Assembly: GCA_902800435.1 (NCBI GenBank)
Contig: CADCEQ010000018.1
Span: 1-64,000, forward strand
Length of the DNA stretch: 64,000 bases
Source: an uncultured Prevotellaceae bacterium
GTDB lineage: Bacteria; Bacteroidota; Bacteroidia; Bacteroidales; Bacteroidaceae
Reading direction: 5' to 3'
The first letter of the stretch is position 1. The number at the start of each line of letters is the position of its first letter. The notes under the pieces were generated by a model, which did no database searches, was not told the DNA's origin, and saw only the letters and a program-made list of their open reading frames with translations. Of this stretch, positions 36,454-46,337 are shown piece after piece. A program made the translations under genes and the position numbers.

Positions 36454-39012
36454 ATGAAGATTCGTCGTTTCTCAACCGTTATTGCTGGCTTGTTGCTCAT
36501 CGCGCAGACTATCACCGCACAGACGTCACACCAGATATTCCAACTCACCCCCGACGGTTACTTCAATGCCGGTGGCACTGACGTGATGGCTTTTAGCGAC
36601 TTCTACCCCGAGGGGCATCAGGGCGGTGTCTGCGTCATCATGAACGGCCGCCGCATTGCCACCAACGGCGACATCCGCATGGAGGCCACGCCCGGACAGT
36701 GGCAACCCGTGCCGAAGCAGCTGAGCCGGAAGGTTGAGAATGGACGTATCGTGACAACGCTCTGCTATCCCGACTCCTCGCGCCACCTGACGGGCTTTAA
36801 TCCGATGGTCTATCCCGACTGGCGCGTGACCTACACCGTGACCGTTGAGCCAGCGCAATCCATACTACTTCATGTGCCGAACTCTGATCCGATTCAGGGC
36901 ATCTCCGTCACCGTCGACCTCGACACGCCCGTGCCTGACTTCCTGCTCGGTAAGGTGGGTTTTAACCTCGAGTTCTATCCTGGCGACCTGTTTGGCAAGC
37001 CATGGCTGATGGACAGTCAGACAGGAATCTTTCCGCAGCAGCCGAACGGTCCGCTGCTCCGAGTGACAACCAACCGCGGCCACGACGGCAACTTCTTCGC
37101 AGGCCGTGGACAAAAGGCCGACCTGGTGCAGTTGGACGGTAAGGGCTACAGTCCGCTCCGTGCCGATGACATCATCGCTGAACCCTATGCTGTAGGCCAC
37201 AAGTTCACCTCCTGTCCCGATGATGACATGAGGCGATTGACGGTGGAGTCGTTAACCGAACCGCTGAAGCTCTACGACGGTCGCATGAACCACAACAACG
37301 GCTGGTTCGTGCTGCGCAGTGAGATAGCCAAAGGTGCGACGAAGGGGGCTGTGCGCTGGTTCATCACGCCTGCCGTTGATGAACAGTGGCGCTATACTCC
37401 CGTCATCCAGACCTCTCAGGTGGGCTACCTGCCGCAGCAGCCGAAGCGCGTGGTGATAGAGACCGACCGCCGTGAGAACAGAACGGGCGAAGCGCAACTG
37501 GTACGCATTGGTGCCGACGGGGAAACCGTAGTCAGCACTTTGACGCCGAGCGTCTGGGGACAATTCCTGCGCTACCGCTACCTGACTGCCGACTTCAGCG
37601 GCGTCACTGAGCCGGGCCTCTATCAGGTGCGCTACGGCAACTCCACATCGAGCGTATTCCGTATTGCCGACGATGTCTACGACCGTGGGGTGTGGCAGCC
37701 CGTCATCGAATATTTCCTGCCCGTGCAGATGTGCCACATGAGGGTTTCAGAGAAGTATCGCATCTGGCACGACGCCTGCCACATGGACGACGCCCTGATG
37801 GCGCGCGTGGGTAACCACATCGACGGCTACGATCAACGGCCAGGTCTCAGTAAGTATAAGGAGGGCGAAAAGGTGCCCGGCGTGAACATCGGCGGCTGGC
37901 ACGATGCCGGCGACTTCGACCTGCGCGTCGAGTCGCAGGCCGGTGAAGCATATATACTCGCCTTGGCCTACGAGCAGTTCCATCCTGAGATTGATGTAAC
38001 GGCTGTCAACCACCAGCAGCACCACGTGGAGATTCACGAGCCCGATGGCAAGAACGACATTCTGCAGCAGGTGGAGAATGGGGCGCTGACCGTGGTTCGC
38101 AGCTATCAGGCTCTGGGCCGACTCTATCGCGGTATCATCTGCAGCACCTTGCGCCAGTACGCCATGCTTGGCGATGCCGCTGCCATGACCGACGGTATCA
38201 TTGGCAATGAGGACGACCGCTGGATCTTTACTGAGGATAATCCTGGGCGAGCTCTCTCGACAGCTGCGCAGCTGGCGGGTGCCGCCCGCGTGCTTCGTGA
38301 CTTTAACGACGCGCTGAGTCGTGAGTGCCAGCAGATAGCCGTCGACCTCTATCATCAGACAAACGCAGCACCTGGAATGAAACTTCAGGCTGCCGTTGAA
38401 CTCTACCTGACTACGGGCGAGACCGAATATCTCGACTTCGTGCTCAGTCAGCAGGACGCGATTGTCAGGAACATCGGCCGGACAGGCTGGTTTACCGCGC
38501 GCATTGCCAAACAGCTCGAAACGAAGAATGATGAACAGTCGAAAGCCTTTGTGAGAGCTTTCCGTGCTGCCCTCGCTGGTTACAAGGCACAACTCGACCA
38601 GCAGTCGGCGGAGACGCCCTACGGCGTGCCCTATCGTCCAAGTATCTGGGGCGCTGGCTGGGACATCCAGCGCTTTGGTTTCGAATATTACTTCCTGAAC
38701 GAGGCTTACCCCGACGTATTCCCAAAGGAGACGGTCTATAATGCGCTGAACTTCATCCTCGGCTGTCATCCCGGCAGTAACAGTGCATCGTTCGCCTCTG
38801 GTGTGGGTGCAAAGTCGGCCACCGTAGCCTACGGTCTGAACCGCGCCGACTGGAGCTACATCCCCGGCGGCGTGGTCAGCGGAACTGCCCTTATCCGTCC
38901 CGACTTCCCCGAACTGTTAGAATTCCCCTTCCTCTGGCAGCAGACGGAGTATGTCCTCGGCGGCGGCTCGTCGCACTATATGTTTCTCGTTCTTGCGGCA
39001 CAGAAGCACTAA
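36454..39012 (+). CDS. Glycoside hydrolase family 9 (endoglucanase-type), copy 2
   Basis: 852 aa. Signal peptide MKIRRFSTVIAGLLLIAQTITAQ. Same plan as the GH9 at 31967-34405: N-terminal beta domain (LTPDGYFNAGGTDVMAFSDFYPEGHQGG), CelD_N Ig-like domain (IQTSQVGYLPQQPKRVVIETD), then the barrel with GGWHDAGDFD (catalytic D484/D487), GCHPGSNSASFASG and NRADWSYIPGGVVSG. The C-terminal segment has FLWQQTEYVLGGGSSHY with Glu832 as the likely acid. The two copies share the domain order but differ widely in sequence, which suggests different specificities rather than recent duplication. Follows GH43 by 6 bp. Confidence 0.9.
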   Translation: MKIRRFSTVIAGLLLIAQTITAQTSHQIFQLTPDGYFNAGGTDVMAFSDFYPEGHQGGVCVIMNGRRIATNGDIRMEATPGQWQPVPKQLSRKVENGRIVTTLCYPDSSRHLTGFNPMVYPDWRVTYTVTVEPAQSILLHVPNSDPIQGISVTVDLDTPVPDFLLGKVGFNLEFYPGDLFGKPWLMDSQTGIFPQQPNGPLLRVTTNRGHDGNFFAGRGQKADLVQLDGKGYSPLRADDIIAEPYAVGHKFTSCPDDDMRRLTVESLTEPLKLYDGRMNHNNGWFVLRSEIAKGATKGAVRWFITPAVDEQWRYTPVIQTSQVGYLPQQPKRVVIETDRRENRTGEAQLVRIGADGETVVSTLTPSVWGQFLRYRYLTADFSGVTEPGLYQVRYGNSTSSVFRIADDVYDRGVWQPVIEYFLPVQMCHMRVSEKYRIWHDACHMDDALMARVGNHIDGYDQRPGLSKYKEGEKVPGVNIGGWHDAGDFDLRVESQAGEAYILALAYEQFHPEIDVTAVNHQQHHVEIHEPDGKNDILQQVENGALTVVRSYQALGRLYRGIICSTLRQYAMLGDAAAMTDGIIGNEDDRWIFTEDNPGRALSTAAQLAGAARVLRDFNDALSRECQQIAVDLYHQTNAAPGMKLQAAVELYLTTGETEYLDFVLSQQDAIVRNIGRTGWFTARIAKQLETKNDEQSKAFVRAFRAALAGYKAQLDQQSAETPYGVPYRPSIWGAGWDIQRFGFEYYFLNEAYPDVFPKETVYNALNFILGCHPGSNSASFASGVGAKSATVAYGLNRADWSYIPGGVVSGTALIRPDFPELLEFPFLWQQTEYVLGGGSSHYMFLVLAAQKH

Positions 39013-39052
39013 AGCTATATAAGAATTGAATGCTAACCAAAATCAATAAAGA

Positions 39053-40183
39053 ATGAAAAAGATTTTCCATCTGGCACTGGTTGCCATGACGATGCTGGCC
39101 ATGACGGCCTGCACGAACAAGAGTGAGACAAACAACGGCGTGAACGACTTCAAGATCGGGCGCGGCACGAACGTGAGCCACTGGCTCTCGCAGAGCGAGG
39201 AGCGCGGTGAGGCGCGCGAGAAGCATATTCAGGAGGACGACTTCGCGCGGCTCGACTCGCTGGGCTTCGACTTCGTACGACTGCCTATCGACGAGGTGCA
39301 GTTCTGGGACGAGGACGGCAACAAGCTGCCCGAGGCCTGGGAGCTGATGACCAACGCCATCAACTGGGCCGTGAAGCACCACCTGCGCACCATCGTTGAC
39401 CTGCACATCATCCGTTCGCACTACTTCAACGCCGTAAACGAGGGTGGGGCCAGCGCTAACACGCTGTTCACGTCGGAGGAGGCGCAGCAGCAGCTCATCG
39501 ATATGTGGTACCAGCTGAGCGACGTGCTGAAGGGCTACAGCAACGACTCCGTGGCCTACGAGTTCATGAACGAGCCGGTGGCCGACGACCACGAGCAATG
39601 GAACGCGCTCATAGCGAAGGTACACAAGGCACTGCGCGAGCGTGAGCCGCAGCGCACCCTCGTTATCGGCAGCAACATGTGGCAGAGCTACGGCACCATC
39701 AAGGACCTGAAGGTGCCCGAGGGCGACAAGAACATCATCCTCTCGTTCCACTACTACAACCCGATGATCCTGACGCACTACGGCGCTTGGTGGACACCCA
39801 TCGGCAAGTACACGGGCAAGGTCAACTATCCTGGCATTCTTGTGTCGAAGGAAGACTACGAGGCTGCTCCCGACTCGCTGAAGCCTGAACTGGAGCAGTA
39901 CACCAAGGAGGAGTGGAACATCGACAAGATCCGGCAGGACTTCGCCGACGCCATTGCCGCTGCCAACAAGTATGGCCTGCAGCTGTTCTGCGGCGAGTGG
40001 GGCGTCTACGAGCCCGTCGACCGCGAGCTGGCCTACAAGTGGACGAAGGACATGCTGACCGTCTTCAAGGAGAACAACATCGCTTGGACGACGTGGTGCT
40101 ACGATGCCGACTTCGGCTTCTGGGACCAGCAGAAGCACGCGTTCAAGGACAAGGGACTGGTGGACTTGCTGATGGGTATTTGA
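39053..40183 (+). CDS. Glycoside hydrolase family 5 endoglucanase-type lipoprotein
   Basis: 376 aa. Signal peptide MKKIFHLALVAMTMLAMTAC with lipobox Cys 20. GH5 barrel: RGTNVSHWLSQ, DFVRLPIDEVQFWDEDG, TIVDLHIIRSHYFN, the acid/base Glu174 in YEFMNEPV, ILSFHYYNPMILTHYGAWW and the nucleophile Glu315 in LFCGEWGVYE. Cuts beta-1,4-linked glucan or mannan-type chains at the cell surface. The GH3 gene begins 1 bp after its stop, so the two are tightly coupled; together they would convert backbone to oligosaccharide and then to monosaccharide. Confidence 0.92.
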   Translation: MKKIFHLALVAMTMLAMTACTNKSETNNGVNDFKIGRGTNVSHWLSQSEERGEAREKHIQEDDFARLDSLGFDFVRLPIDEVQFWDEDGNKLPEAWELMTNAINWAVKHHLRTIVDLHIIRSHYFNAVNEGGASANTLFTSEEAQQQLIDMWYQLSDVLKGYSNDSVAYEFMNEPVADDHEQWNALIAKVHKALREREPQRTLVIGSNMWQSYGTIKDLKVPEGDKNIILSFHYYNPMILTHYGAWWTPIGKYTGKVNYPGILVSKEDYEAAPDSLKPELEQYTKEEWNIDKIRQDFADAIAAANKYGLQLFCGEWGVYEPVDRELAYKWTKDMLTVFKENNIAWTTWCYDADFGFWDQQKHAFKDKGLVDLLMGI

Positions 40184-40184
40184 T

Positions 40185-42412
40185 ATGAAAGTATTTGGAT
40201 TATTTGTAGGCACATTGCTGGCCGTTTCGTCTGTCACGGCGGAGGCTCAGACCTACCCCACGAAACTGCTCAGCCATGAGATGCAGATTGACGGCATCAT
40301 CAGCCGGATGACGCTGGAGGAGAAGGTGGCTATGCTTCATGGCAAGAACATGTTCTCGTCGGCGGGCATCGAGCGCCTGGGCATTGCCGATATGGAGTAT
40401 GCCGACGGTCCGTTCGGCATCCGCGAGGAGATGGAGCCCCATTCATGGAATTCTGCCCATCTGACCACCGACTCGGCCACGTTCTTCCCCACAGGGTCGG
40501 CACTGGCTGCGACGTGGAGCACAGAGTGGGCCTACGCCTACGGGCGGGGCATGAGCCGTGAGGCCCGGCTGCGCGGCAAGGACATGATACTCGGCCCAGC
40601 CATCAACATACAGCGTATACCGACCGGCGGGCGCACGTATGAATACTTGAGCGAGGACCCGCTGCTCAGCGGACTGCTGGCTGTGGCCTACACACGTGGC
40701 GCACAGGACGACGGTACGGCCGTCTGCCTGAAGCACTATGCGCTGAACAACCAAGAGGACCATCGCGGCACGGTCGATGTGCGTATCTCTGAACGCGCCA
40801 TGCACGAGATCTATCTGCGGCCGTTCGAGATGGCCGTCTGCCAGGCTGATGCCTGGGGCTTAATGGCAGCATATAATAAGGTGAATGGCCGCTGGTGCTC
40901 GGAGAACAACTACCTGCTGACCGATGTGCTCCGCAATAAGTGGGGCTTCCCCGGTATGGTCATCAGCGACTGGGGCGGCGTCCACTCTACTGTCGACGCC
41001 GTCACGTCGGGCATGAACGTCGAGATGCCCGGCAGCCGGTTCATGGGTCAGGCTCTGCTCGACTCGGTGAAGGCCGGAAAGGTGAGCGAGAAGGTCATCA
41101 ACCAGCGCGTCAGAGAGATTCTCAGGGTGCGGCTGACGGTAAAGCCCATTGCCAAGGAGGAGGCCAACAAGACGCCCGTCGGCAATGCTGAGGAGATGGC
41201 GACGGCCCTCGAGGTGGCACGGCGCTCCATCGTGCTGCTGAAGAACGACGGTCTGCTGCCTATCGACTTGAAACAGACGAAGCGCATTGCCGTCATCGGC
41301 GAGAATGCCGTGACGCGGATGGCGCAAGGAGGCGTTGGTGCCGGCGTGAAGACGCGGCGTGAGGTGACGCCGCTTGACGGTCTGAAAGCCTTGCTCGGCA
41401 GCAGCGTGGAGATTACCTATGCTCCCGGCTACAAGAGCTTAGGCCGTGGTGGCCGCAACAGGCGTCAGAGTCCGCAGCAGACTGCCGTCCCCCAGCTGAC
41501 GGCTGAGGCCGTGCAGATAGCACAGCAGGCTGACCTCGTCCTCTTCTTTGCCGGCAACAACCGCGAAGTGGAGACTGAGGGCTCCGACCGCAAGAGCATC
41601 ACGCTGCCGTCTGGACAGGACGAGCTGGTTGCTGCCTTGGCCAAGACCAATAAGCGGCTCGTGACGATTATCGTCTCTGGCGGTCCCGTCGATGTATCCA
41701 CCGTCAACGAAGTCTCAGGTGCGCTTGTCGCCTCATGGTTCAACGGTTCGATGGGCGGTCAGGCATTGGCCGAGGTGCTTACCGGACAGGTGTCGCCGTC
41801 GGGCAAGCTGCCGATGACGTGGCCCAGGAAGCTGGAGGATGTGCCCGCCTACGCCTTAGGTACCTATCCTCAGAACACCGAGAACAGTCAGGGCGACATC
41901 TTCGTCGGACTGGTCAATCAGGGCGAGAACCACCGGGCTGCACGGCTGCACGCACGGCCAATCAGCCCGTTGCCAACTATTCAGAGGAGTCGCTCGTGGG
42001 CTATCGCTGGTATGATACCAAGAATGTCGCCGTAGCCTATCCCTTCGGCTTTGGTCTTTCCTACGCCACATTCCAGTACAGCAAGTTGCGCGTGACTCCC
42101 ACCGCTGCAGGTTTCGACGTGAGCTTCACGCTTACCAATACGTCCGATTATGATGCCGAGGAGGTTGCACAGGTCTACGTTTCGCGCCCCAACTCAGCCA
42201 TCGAGCGTCCCGTCAAGGAGCTGAAGGCTTTTCAGCGCGTGGCCTTGAAGGCACATAAGCGTCAGAAAGTCAGCATCGCCCTGCGCTATGCCGACCTCTG
42301 CCATTGGGATGAAGCCCATCATCGTTGGCTGCTGGAAGCTGGCGACCTCACCGTCCTCGTCGGCGGTTCGTCCGACAACCTGCCATTGAGTCAAACAACA
42401 ACCATCAATTAA
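40185..42412 (+). pseudogene. Glycoside hydrolase family 3 gene broken by an 8-bp tandem duplication
   Basis: The first frame runs 40185-42035 and the correct C-terminus is in another frame to 42412. Features before the break: signal peptide MKVFGLFVGTLLAVSSVTAEAQ, YADGPFGIREE, FPTGSALAATWS, LGPAINIQRIPTGGRTYEYLSEDP, LKHYALNNQE and the nucleophile D262 in MVISDWGGVHS. After the break: YSEESLVGYRWYDTKNVAVAYPFGFGLSYATF and a fibronectin-III-like domain. At 41936-41951 the octamer GGCTGCAC occurs twice in tandem. Removing one copy makes the span 2220 bp (740 codons) and restores the frame exactly, reading AARTANQPVANYSEE. So the lesion is most simply an 8-bp duplication, unless it is an assembly error. 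As it stands the product would lack its C-terminal domain. Confidence 0.88.
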
Positions 42413-42425
42413 AAACTATACGAAG

Positions 42426-43031
42426 ATGAATAAACTATTGGTACTGACCGCCCTCGCCGCATTGTTCGTGTTGCCGGGCTGTGCACAGCAGAAGAATTCC
42501 CCGTCGTTCGACGAAGTGTTGAACTCACGTCGCAGTATTCGTAACTACGACGCCACGAAAAAAATCACGGAGCAGGAGGTGCGCACGCTCCTCACCGCTG
42601 CACAGGAAGCACCCTCGTGGGCCAACCAACAGCCGACAAAGTACTATGTGGCCATCTCACCTGAGAAGCTGGCCGCCGTGCAGGACCTCGTCGGCAGCAA
42701 CAAGGACCGCATCAAAAACGCCCCCGTGCTCATCGTCTCGACCTACGAGCGCGGCAAGTCGGGCTTCTTCCGCGGCACCCCCGCCAACGAGGTGGGCGAC
42801 GGCTGGGGAGCCTACGACAATGGTCTTTCTAACTGCTATCTCGTGCTTCAGGCCCGCGCTATGGGTTTCGACACGCTTATCATGGGCATGCGTGATGCCG
42901 ACAAGCTCCGTGCCCTGTTCGCCATCCCTGAGAATGAGACCGTTATGGCCGTCATCGCCCTCGGCTACCGTGCTGCCGAGCCCGTGCAGCCCCGTCACCG
43001 TCCGTTCGACGACGTCGTCAAATTCTATTAA
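42426..43031 (+). CDS. Nitroreductase-family lipoprotein
   Basis: 201 aa. MNKLLVLTALAALFVLPGC is a lipoprotein signal peptide with Cys 19. Nitroreductase fold markers: FDEVLNSRRSIRNYD (FMN phosphate contact), LLTAAQEAPSWANQQPTKYYV, the central WGAYDNGLSNCYLVLQARAMGFDTLIMG and the C-terminal MAVIALGY. An FMN-dependent NAD(P)H oxidoreductase is expected; such enzymes are usually cytosolic, so the lipobox placing it outside the membrane is unusual and raises the question of its electron donor. Lies 13 bp after the GH3 pseudogene and 3 bp before the MocA-type gene. Confidence 0.85.
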   Translation: MNKLLVLTALAALFVLPGCAQQKNSPSFDEVLNSRRSIRNYDATKKITEQEVRTLLTAAQEAPSWANQQPTKYYVAISPEKLAAVQDLVGSNKDRIKNAPVLIVSTYERGKSGFFRGTPANEVGDGWGAYDNGLSNCYLVLQARAMGFDTLIMGMRDADKLRALFAIPENETVMAVIALGYRAAEPVQPRHRPFDDVVKFY

Positions 43032-43034
43032 GTC

Positions 43035-44015
43035 ATGACTATGAAAGTAGGAATTATCGGGACGGGATGGATTGCTGAGAAGGCGGCCATCACCCTGAAT
43101 GGACTGGAGACCTGCGAAGCTTACGCCGTCGGGTCGCGCAGGAAGGAAACAGCAGAGGCTTTCGCCGCGAAGTGGAACATCGCAAAGGCATACGGCTCGT
43201 ATGCGGAACTGATTGCCGACCCTGACGTAGACCTCGTCTATGTCGGCACGCCTCACTCGCACCACTACGACGTGACGCGCGAGGCGCTGCTGGCCGGCAA
43301 GCCGTGTCTGGTAGAGAAGGCGTTCATGGCCAATGCCCGTCAGACAAAGGAAATCATCGACCTGGCCCACGAGCGGGGCGTCTTCCTCGCTGAGGCCATC
43401 TGGACGCGCTACCAGCCTGCCGTCGGTATAGTCCGCAAGCTGATTGCCGACGGGCGCATCGGTGAGCTCCGGCTTATTACCGCCACGCTGGGCTACTCGA
43501 TGGGCGACAAGCCCCGCATCATGCGGCCCGACCTCTGCGGTGGAGCCTTGCTCGACCTCGGCGTCTATGCGCTGAACTTCGTGCGGATGTTCACCGACAG
43601 CGACATCGAGACCATCGACGGCCATTGCGTGAAGTCGGCAACGGGCATGGACCTCACCAACGCCATCACCATCATCCTCAAGGACGGCATTCTGGCCAAC
43701 GTACAGTCGTCGGCACAGTGTGTGGGCGACAACATCGGCGTCATTGCCGGCACTGAGGGCAATCTCATCATCGACAACATCAATAATCCTCAGACCATCA
43801 CGGTGAATGGTCCTGACCGCACCTACGTCGAGACCATCCGCGTGCCGCAGCAGATTACGGGCTACGAGTACCAGTTCCTGGCCTGCCGCCAGGCACTCAT
43901 CGACGGTCTGAAGGAACCCCGTGAGATGTCTCACGCCGAGACGCTCTACATGATGCAACTGATGGACGACCTCCGCCGGAAGTGGGGCGTCCGCTATCCG
44001 ATGGACGAAGACTAA
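43035..44015 (+). CDS. Gfo/Idh/MocA-family oxidoreductase
   Basis: 326 aa. Start ATG 43035 (MTMKVGIIGTGWIAEKAAITL; an ATG two codons later is equally possible). The Rossmann loop GIIGTGWIA is followed by YVGTPHSHHYDVTREALLAGKPCLVEKAF, the family's conserved EK motif, and GGALLDLGVYALNFVRMF in the C-terminal domain. Cytosolic, NAD(P)-dependent oxidation or reduction of a sugar, inositol or diol. In this run it probably handles a released sugar, but the substrate is unknown. Confidence 0.9.
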   Translation: MTMKVGIIGTGWIAEKAAITLNGLETCEAYAVGSRRKETAEAFAAKWNIAKAYGSYAELIADPDVDLVYVGTPHSHHYDVTREALLAGKPCLVEKAFMANARQTKEIIDLAHERGVFLAEAIWTRYQPAVGIVRKLIADGRIGELRLITATLGYSMGDKPRIMRPDLCGGALLDLGVYALNFVRMFTDSDIETIDGHCVKSATGMDLTNAITIILKDGILANVQSSAQCVGDNIGVIAGTEGNLIIDNINNPQTITVNGPDRTYVETIRVPQQITGYEYQFLACRQALIDGLKEPREMSHAETLYMMQLMDDLRRKWGVRYPMDED

Positions 44016-44021
44016 GCCAAC

Positions 44022-46253
44022 ATGACCATCCGGAAACTGTTACTGACATTGGCTCTCTTGCCGCTGCTGGCTTCGGCGCAGCGTGAACTGTGGCTTGACG
44101 GCTCGCTCTCTGACGATGAGGCGGCGGCCAGGCCTTTTGTCTATAACAGCTTCCGCGATGCCGTAGCCCACTTCGCCGACACCACCACGCTCTATGTCCG
44201 TCCGGGCGTCTACTGGGTGGACGACCCCGACCAGCCCGAGGTGGTGCGTGGCGAGAATGGCCGCGAGCCCTTCGGTTGCGTTATTCGTGGTAAGGTGCTG
44301 CGGCTTGTGGGACTCGATGCCGACGCCCGCAACACGGTGTTCGCCTCGGCGCGCGGACAGATGCAGGGAGCCGTCGGCAACTTCACGATGTTCGACATCT
44401 ATTGCGACTCGCTACAGGTGGAGAACCTGACGCTCGGCAACTTCTGCAACGTCGACCTCGACTACCCGCTGAATCCCGCCCTCTCGCGCAAGAAACGCAG
44501 CGACGCCATCACCCAGGCCCACGTCGGCTACGTTCACGGCCGGAGTCTGCTGGCTAAGAATGTCCGCTTCATCAGTCGGCTGAACCTGAATCCGCTGAAC
44601 GGAGCCACCGAATCTTACTACGAGGACTGCCACTTCGAGTGTACCGACGATGCGCTCAACGGCACGGCTGTCTACCGCCATTGCGACTTCGACCTCTACG
44701 GTCAGAAGCCCTTCTGGAGCACCTTCGGACGTGGCGCGATGTTCATCGACTGCGACTTCTACCTGAAAGGCCCAAGCCGTGAGATGTACTTCTGCAAGCA
44801 GGGAGGCCCAGTGACCATCGTCGACTGCCGCTACCACGCCCCAGACGACAGCATCTACATCGGCTGGACGGCCTATCCGCAGCGCTGGCTCCGCTGCTAT
44901 CAGGGCGGCTTCACGCTGAACGGCAAGCCCTACGTCATCGGCAACCGCCACCCCGACAACACCGTCCTCATGTCCCCTATGCTGCAACAGCGTTGCAGCG
45001 CCACCTTCCAGCCGCCTTTCCTTGCTATCAGCCGCCACGAGGCCGACCTCCGCTCGCCCGCCACACTCACCCTCAGCTCCGACAGCGACGCCACCTGGCG
45101 CATAGAGCCTGGCTACGAGTCGTTCGCCTCACTCACTCAAACCAGCGGTGGTAAGGCCACCTTCACCCTGACGAACGAGACAAACGAAAACGCCGCTTTC
45201 GGTATCGTCGCGACTACCGCCGACGGTCGCGAGGCGGCCAGCCACATCGTCTTAAAGCCCTCGCTGCTGTCACCGCCCGCCCTATTGCGCAAGCCGCGCA
45301 TCAGCCGGCGTGCCGACAGCCTCTTGCTTGATTATCGCCTCGACCTGCAGGGCTGCCGCGACGAGTCGCGCATCACGTGGCAGCGCGATGGCATCGTCGT
45401 CAGCACCACCCACGACGCTCCCCAGCGCACATACCACCTGACGGAAGCCGACGCCGGCTGCACCATTACCGCCGTTATCGAGCCGAAGTCCAGCCGCAGC
45501 GACTACGGCGCCGCCACATCTGTTACGTTGAAAGCGAAGCGCCAGAAACGCATTGACAGTCTCTCGACCGACTTCCACGACTTCCCCTGCCAGTGGCAGC
45601 CGGAGGTCATTGAAGGCTACTGGACCGTTGACGGCTACAAGCCTGCCGACACCGATGCCTACGACTGGCGCTTCGACCGCAACCGACCGATGTGGGAGTA
45701 TGGCGAGGGCTTCAACGGTGCCGTCGGCAAGGGCTTGTTGCAGGCTCAGCGGGGAGCCCGTCTGAGGTATACGCCTGTCAAACGTACCTATAATAATATG
45801 TCGCTCACGCTGAATGTCGACCCCACGAAGACTGCCGGCCAAGGCTTCGGTTCGGCTACGGGCCAGTATATGGACATTTGCCTGAAGTTCGATACGCGCT
45901 CGTTGACGGGCTACGGTCTCCGCATCATCCGCACCTCGAAGCACGCCAAGGCCGTTGACTTCTTGTTGGTGGAATACAAGGATGGGGTAGTCACCCCTCT
46001 GACCGACCCCGTCAGCGCCACCTGCTACCGCACGGGCTGCACCATCGCCCTCAGCTATGCCGACGGTCGGCTCACAGCCAGCGTAGAGACCGCCACGCCC
46101 CGTCCCGCCGACGGCACGCTGCCCCATGCCGTCAGTCTCTCGGCCCCCGTTGCTTCCAATCCCTTCGGCGGCATTCACATCCAGCATACGGGCTCGTGCG
46201 GCGAAAGTACCACCATGCTTCATCGGCTCCATGCGGTGTGGGCCGAAATGTAA
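44022..46253 (+). CDS. Secreted right-handed beta-helix protein (pectinesterase/pectate-lyase-like fold) with C-terminal beta domains
   Basis: 743 aa. Signal peptide MTIRKLLLTLALLPLLASAQ. Residues ~25-330 look like a parallel beta-helix related to pectin methylesterases and lyases: FRDAVAHFADTTTLYVRPGVYWVDDP, RLVGLDADARNTVFASARGQ, LQVENLTLGNFCNVD, YEDCHFECTDDALNGTAVYRHCDFDLYGQKPFW. I do not see a full pectinesterase active-site set, so activity is open. Residues ~390-500 are Ig-like (LDYRLDLQGCRDESRITWQRDG). The last ~200 residues form a lectin-like beta-sandwich (VEYKDGVVTPLTDP, GGIHIQHTGSCGESTTMLHRL). Six bp after the oxidoreductase gene and last gene of the plus-strand glycan run before the TonB-receptor promoter. 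Confidence 0.75.
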   Translation: MTIRKLLLTLALLPLLASAQRELWLDGSLSDDEAAARPFVYNSFRDAVAHFADTTTLYVRPGVYWVDDPDQPEVVRGENGREPFGCVIRGKVLRLVGLDADARNTVFASARGQMQGAVGNFTMFDIYCDSLQVENLTLGNFCNVDLDYPLNPALSRKKRSDAITQAHVGYVHGRSLLAKNVRFISRLNLNPLNGATESYYEDCHFECTDDALNGTAVYRHCDFDLYGQKPFWSTFGRGAMFIDCDFYLKGPSREMYFCKQGGPVTIVDCRYHAPDDSIYIGWTAYPQRWLRCYQGGFTLNGKPYVIGNRHPDNTVLMSPMLQQRCSATFQPPFLAISRHEADLRSPATLTLSSDSDATWRIEPGYESFASLTQTSGGKATFTLTNETNENAAFGIVATTADGREAASHIVLKPSLLSPPALLRKPRISRRADSLLLDYRLDLQGCRDESRITWQRDGIVVSTTHDAPQRTYHLTEADAGCTITAVIEPKSSRSDYGAATSVTLKAKRQKRIDSLSTDFHDFPCQWQPEVIEGYWTVDGYKPADTDAYDWRFDRNRPMWEYGEGFNGAVGKGLLQAQRGARLRYTPVKRTYNNMSLTLNVDPTKTAGQGFGSATGQYMDICLKFDTRSLTGYGLRIIRTSKHAKAVDFLLVEYKDGVVTPLTDPVSATCYRTGCTIALSYADGRLTASVETATPRPADGTLPHAVSLSAPVASNPFGGIHIQHTGSCGESTTMLHRLHAVWAEM

Positions 46254-46270
46254 TTAATCGCTTGTTTTGC

Positions 46271-46301
46271 TTGCAGGTTTGGGGAATTCTTTGTACCTTT
46301 G
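46271..46301 (+). promoter_or_regulatory. Promoter of the TonB-receptor/ECF-S genes
   Basis: TTG at 46271-46273 and TACCTTTG at 46294-46301, spacing 20; the ATG is 37 nt downstream. The 84-bp gap is too short for a cobalamin-type riboswitch. Confidence 0.78.
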
Positions 46302-46337
46302 CAACCAACAACAATCGAGACGCAAAAACAAATCGGA

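Noticed and set aside
38891..40237. 448-codon open frame on the minus strand
   Set aside because: Antisense shadow of the GH9 end and the GH5 gene; valine/leucine-rich with no domain.
41735..42412. Separate gene encoding a GH3 C-terminal domain
   Set aside because: The sequence from about 41945 is the direct continuation of the GH3 gene after an 8-bp duplication, and the first part of this frame is meaningless; treated as one broken gene.
46254..46337. Cobalamin riboswitch upstream of the BtuB-like receptor
   Set aside because: Only 84 bp with a promoter inside it; too short, and no B12-box-like sequence seen.
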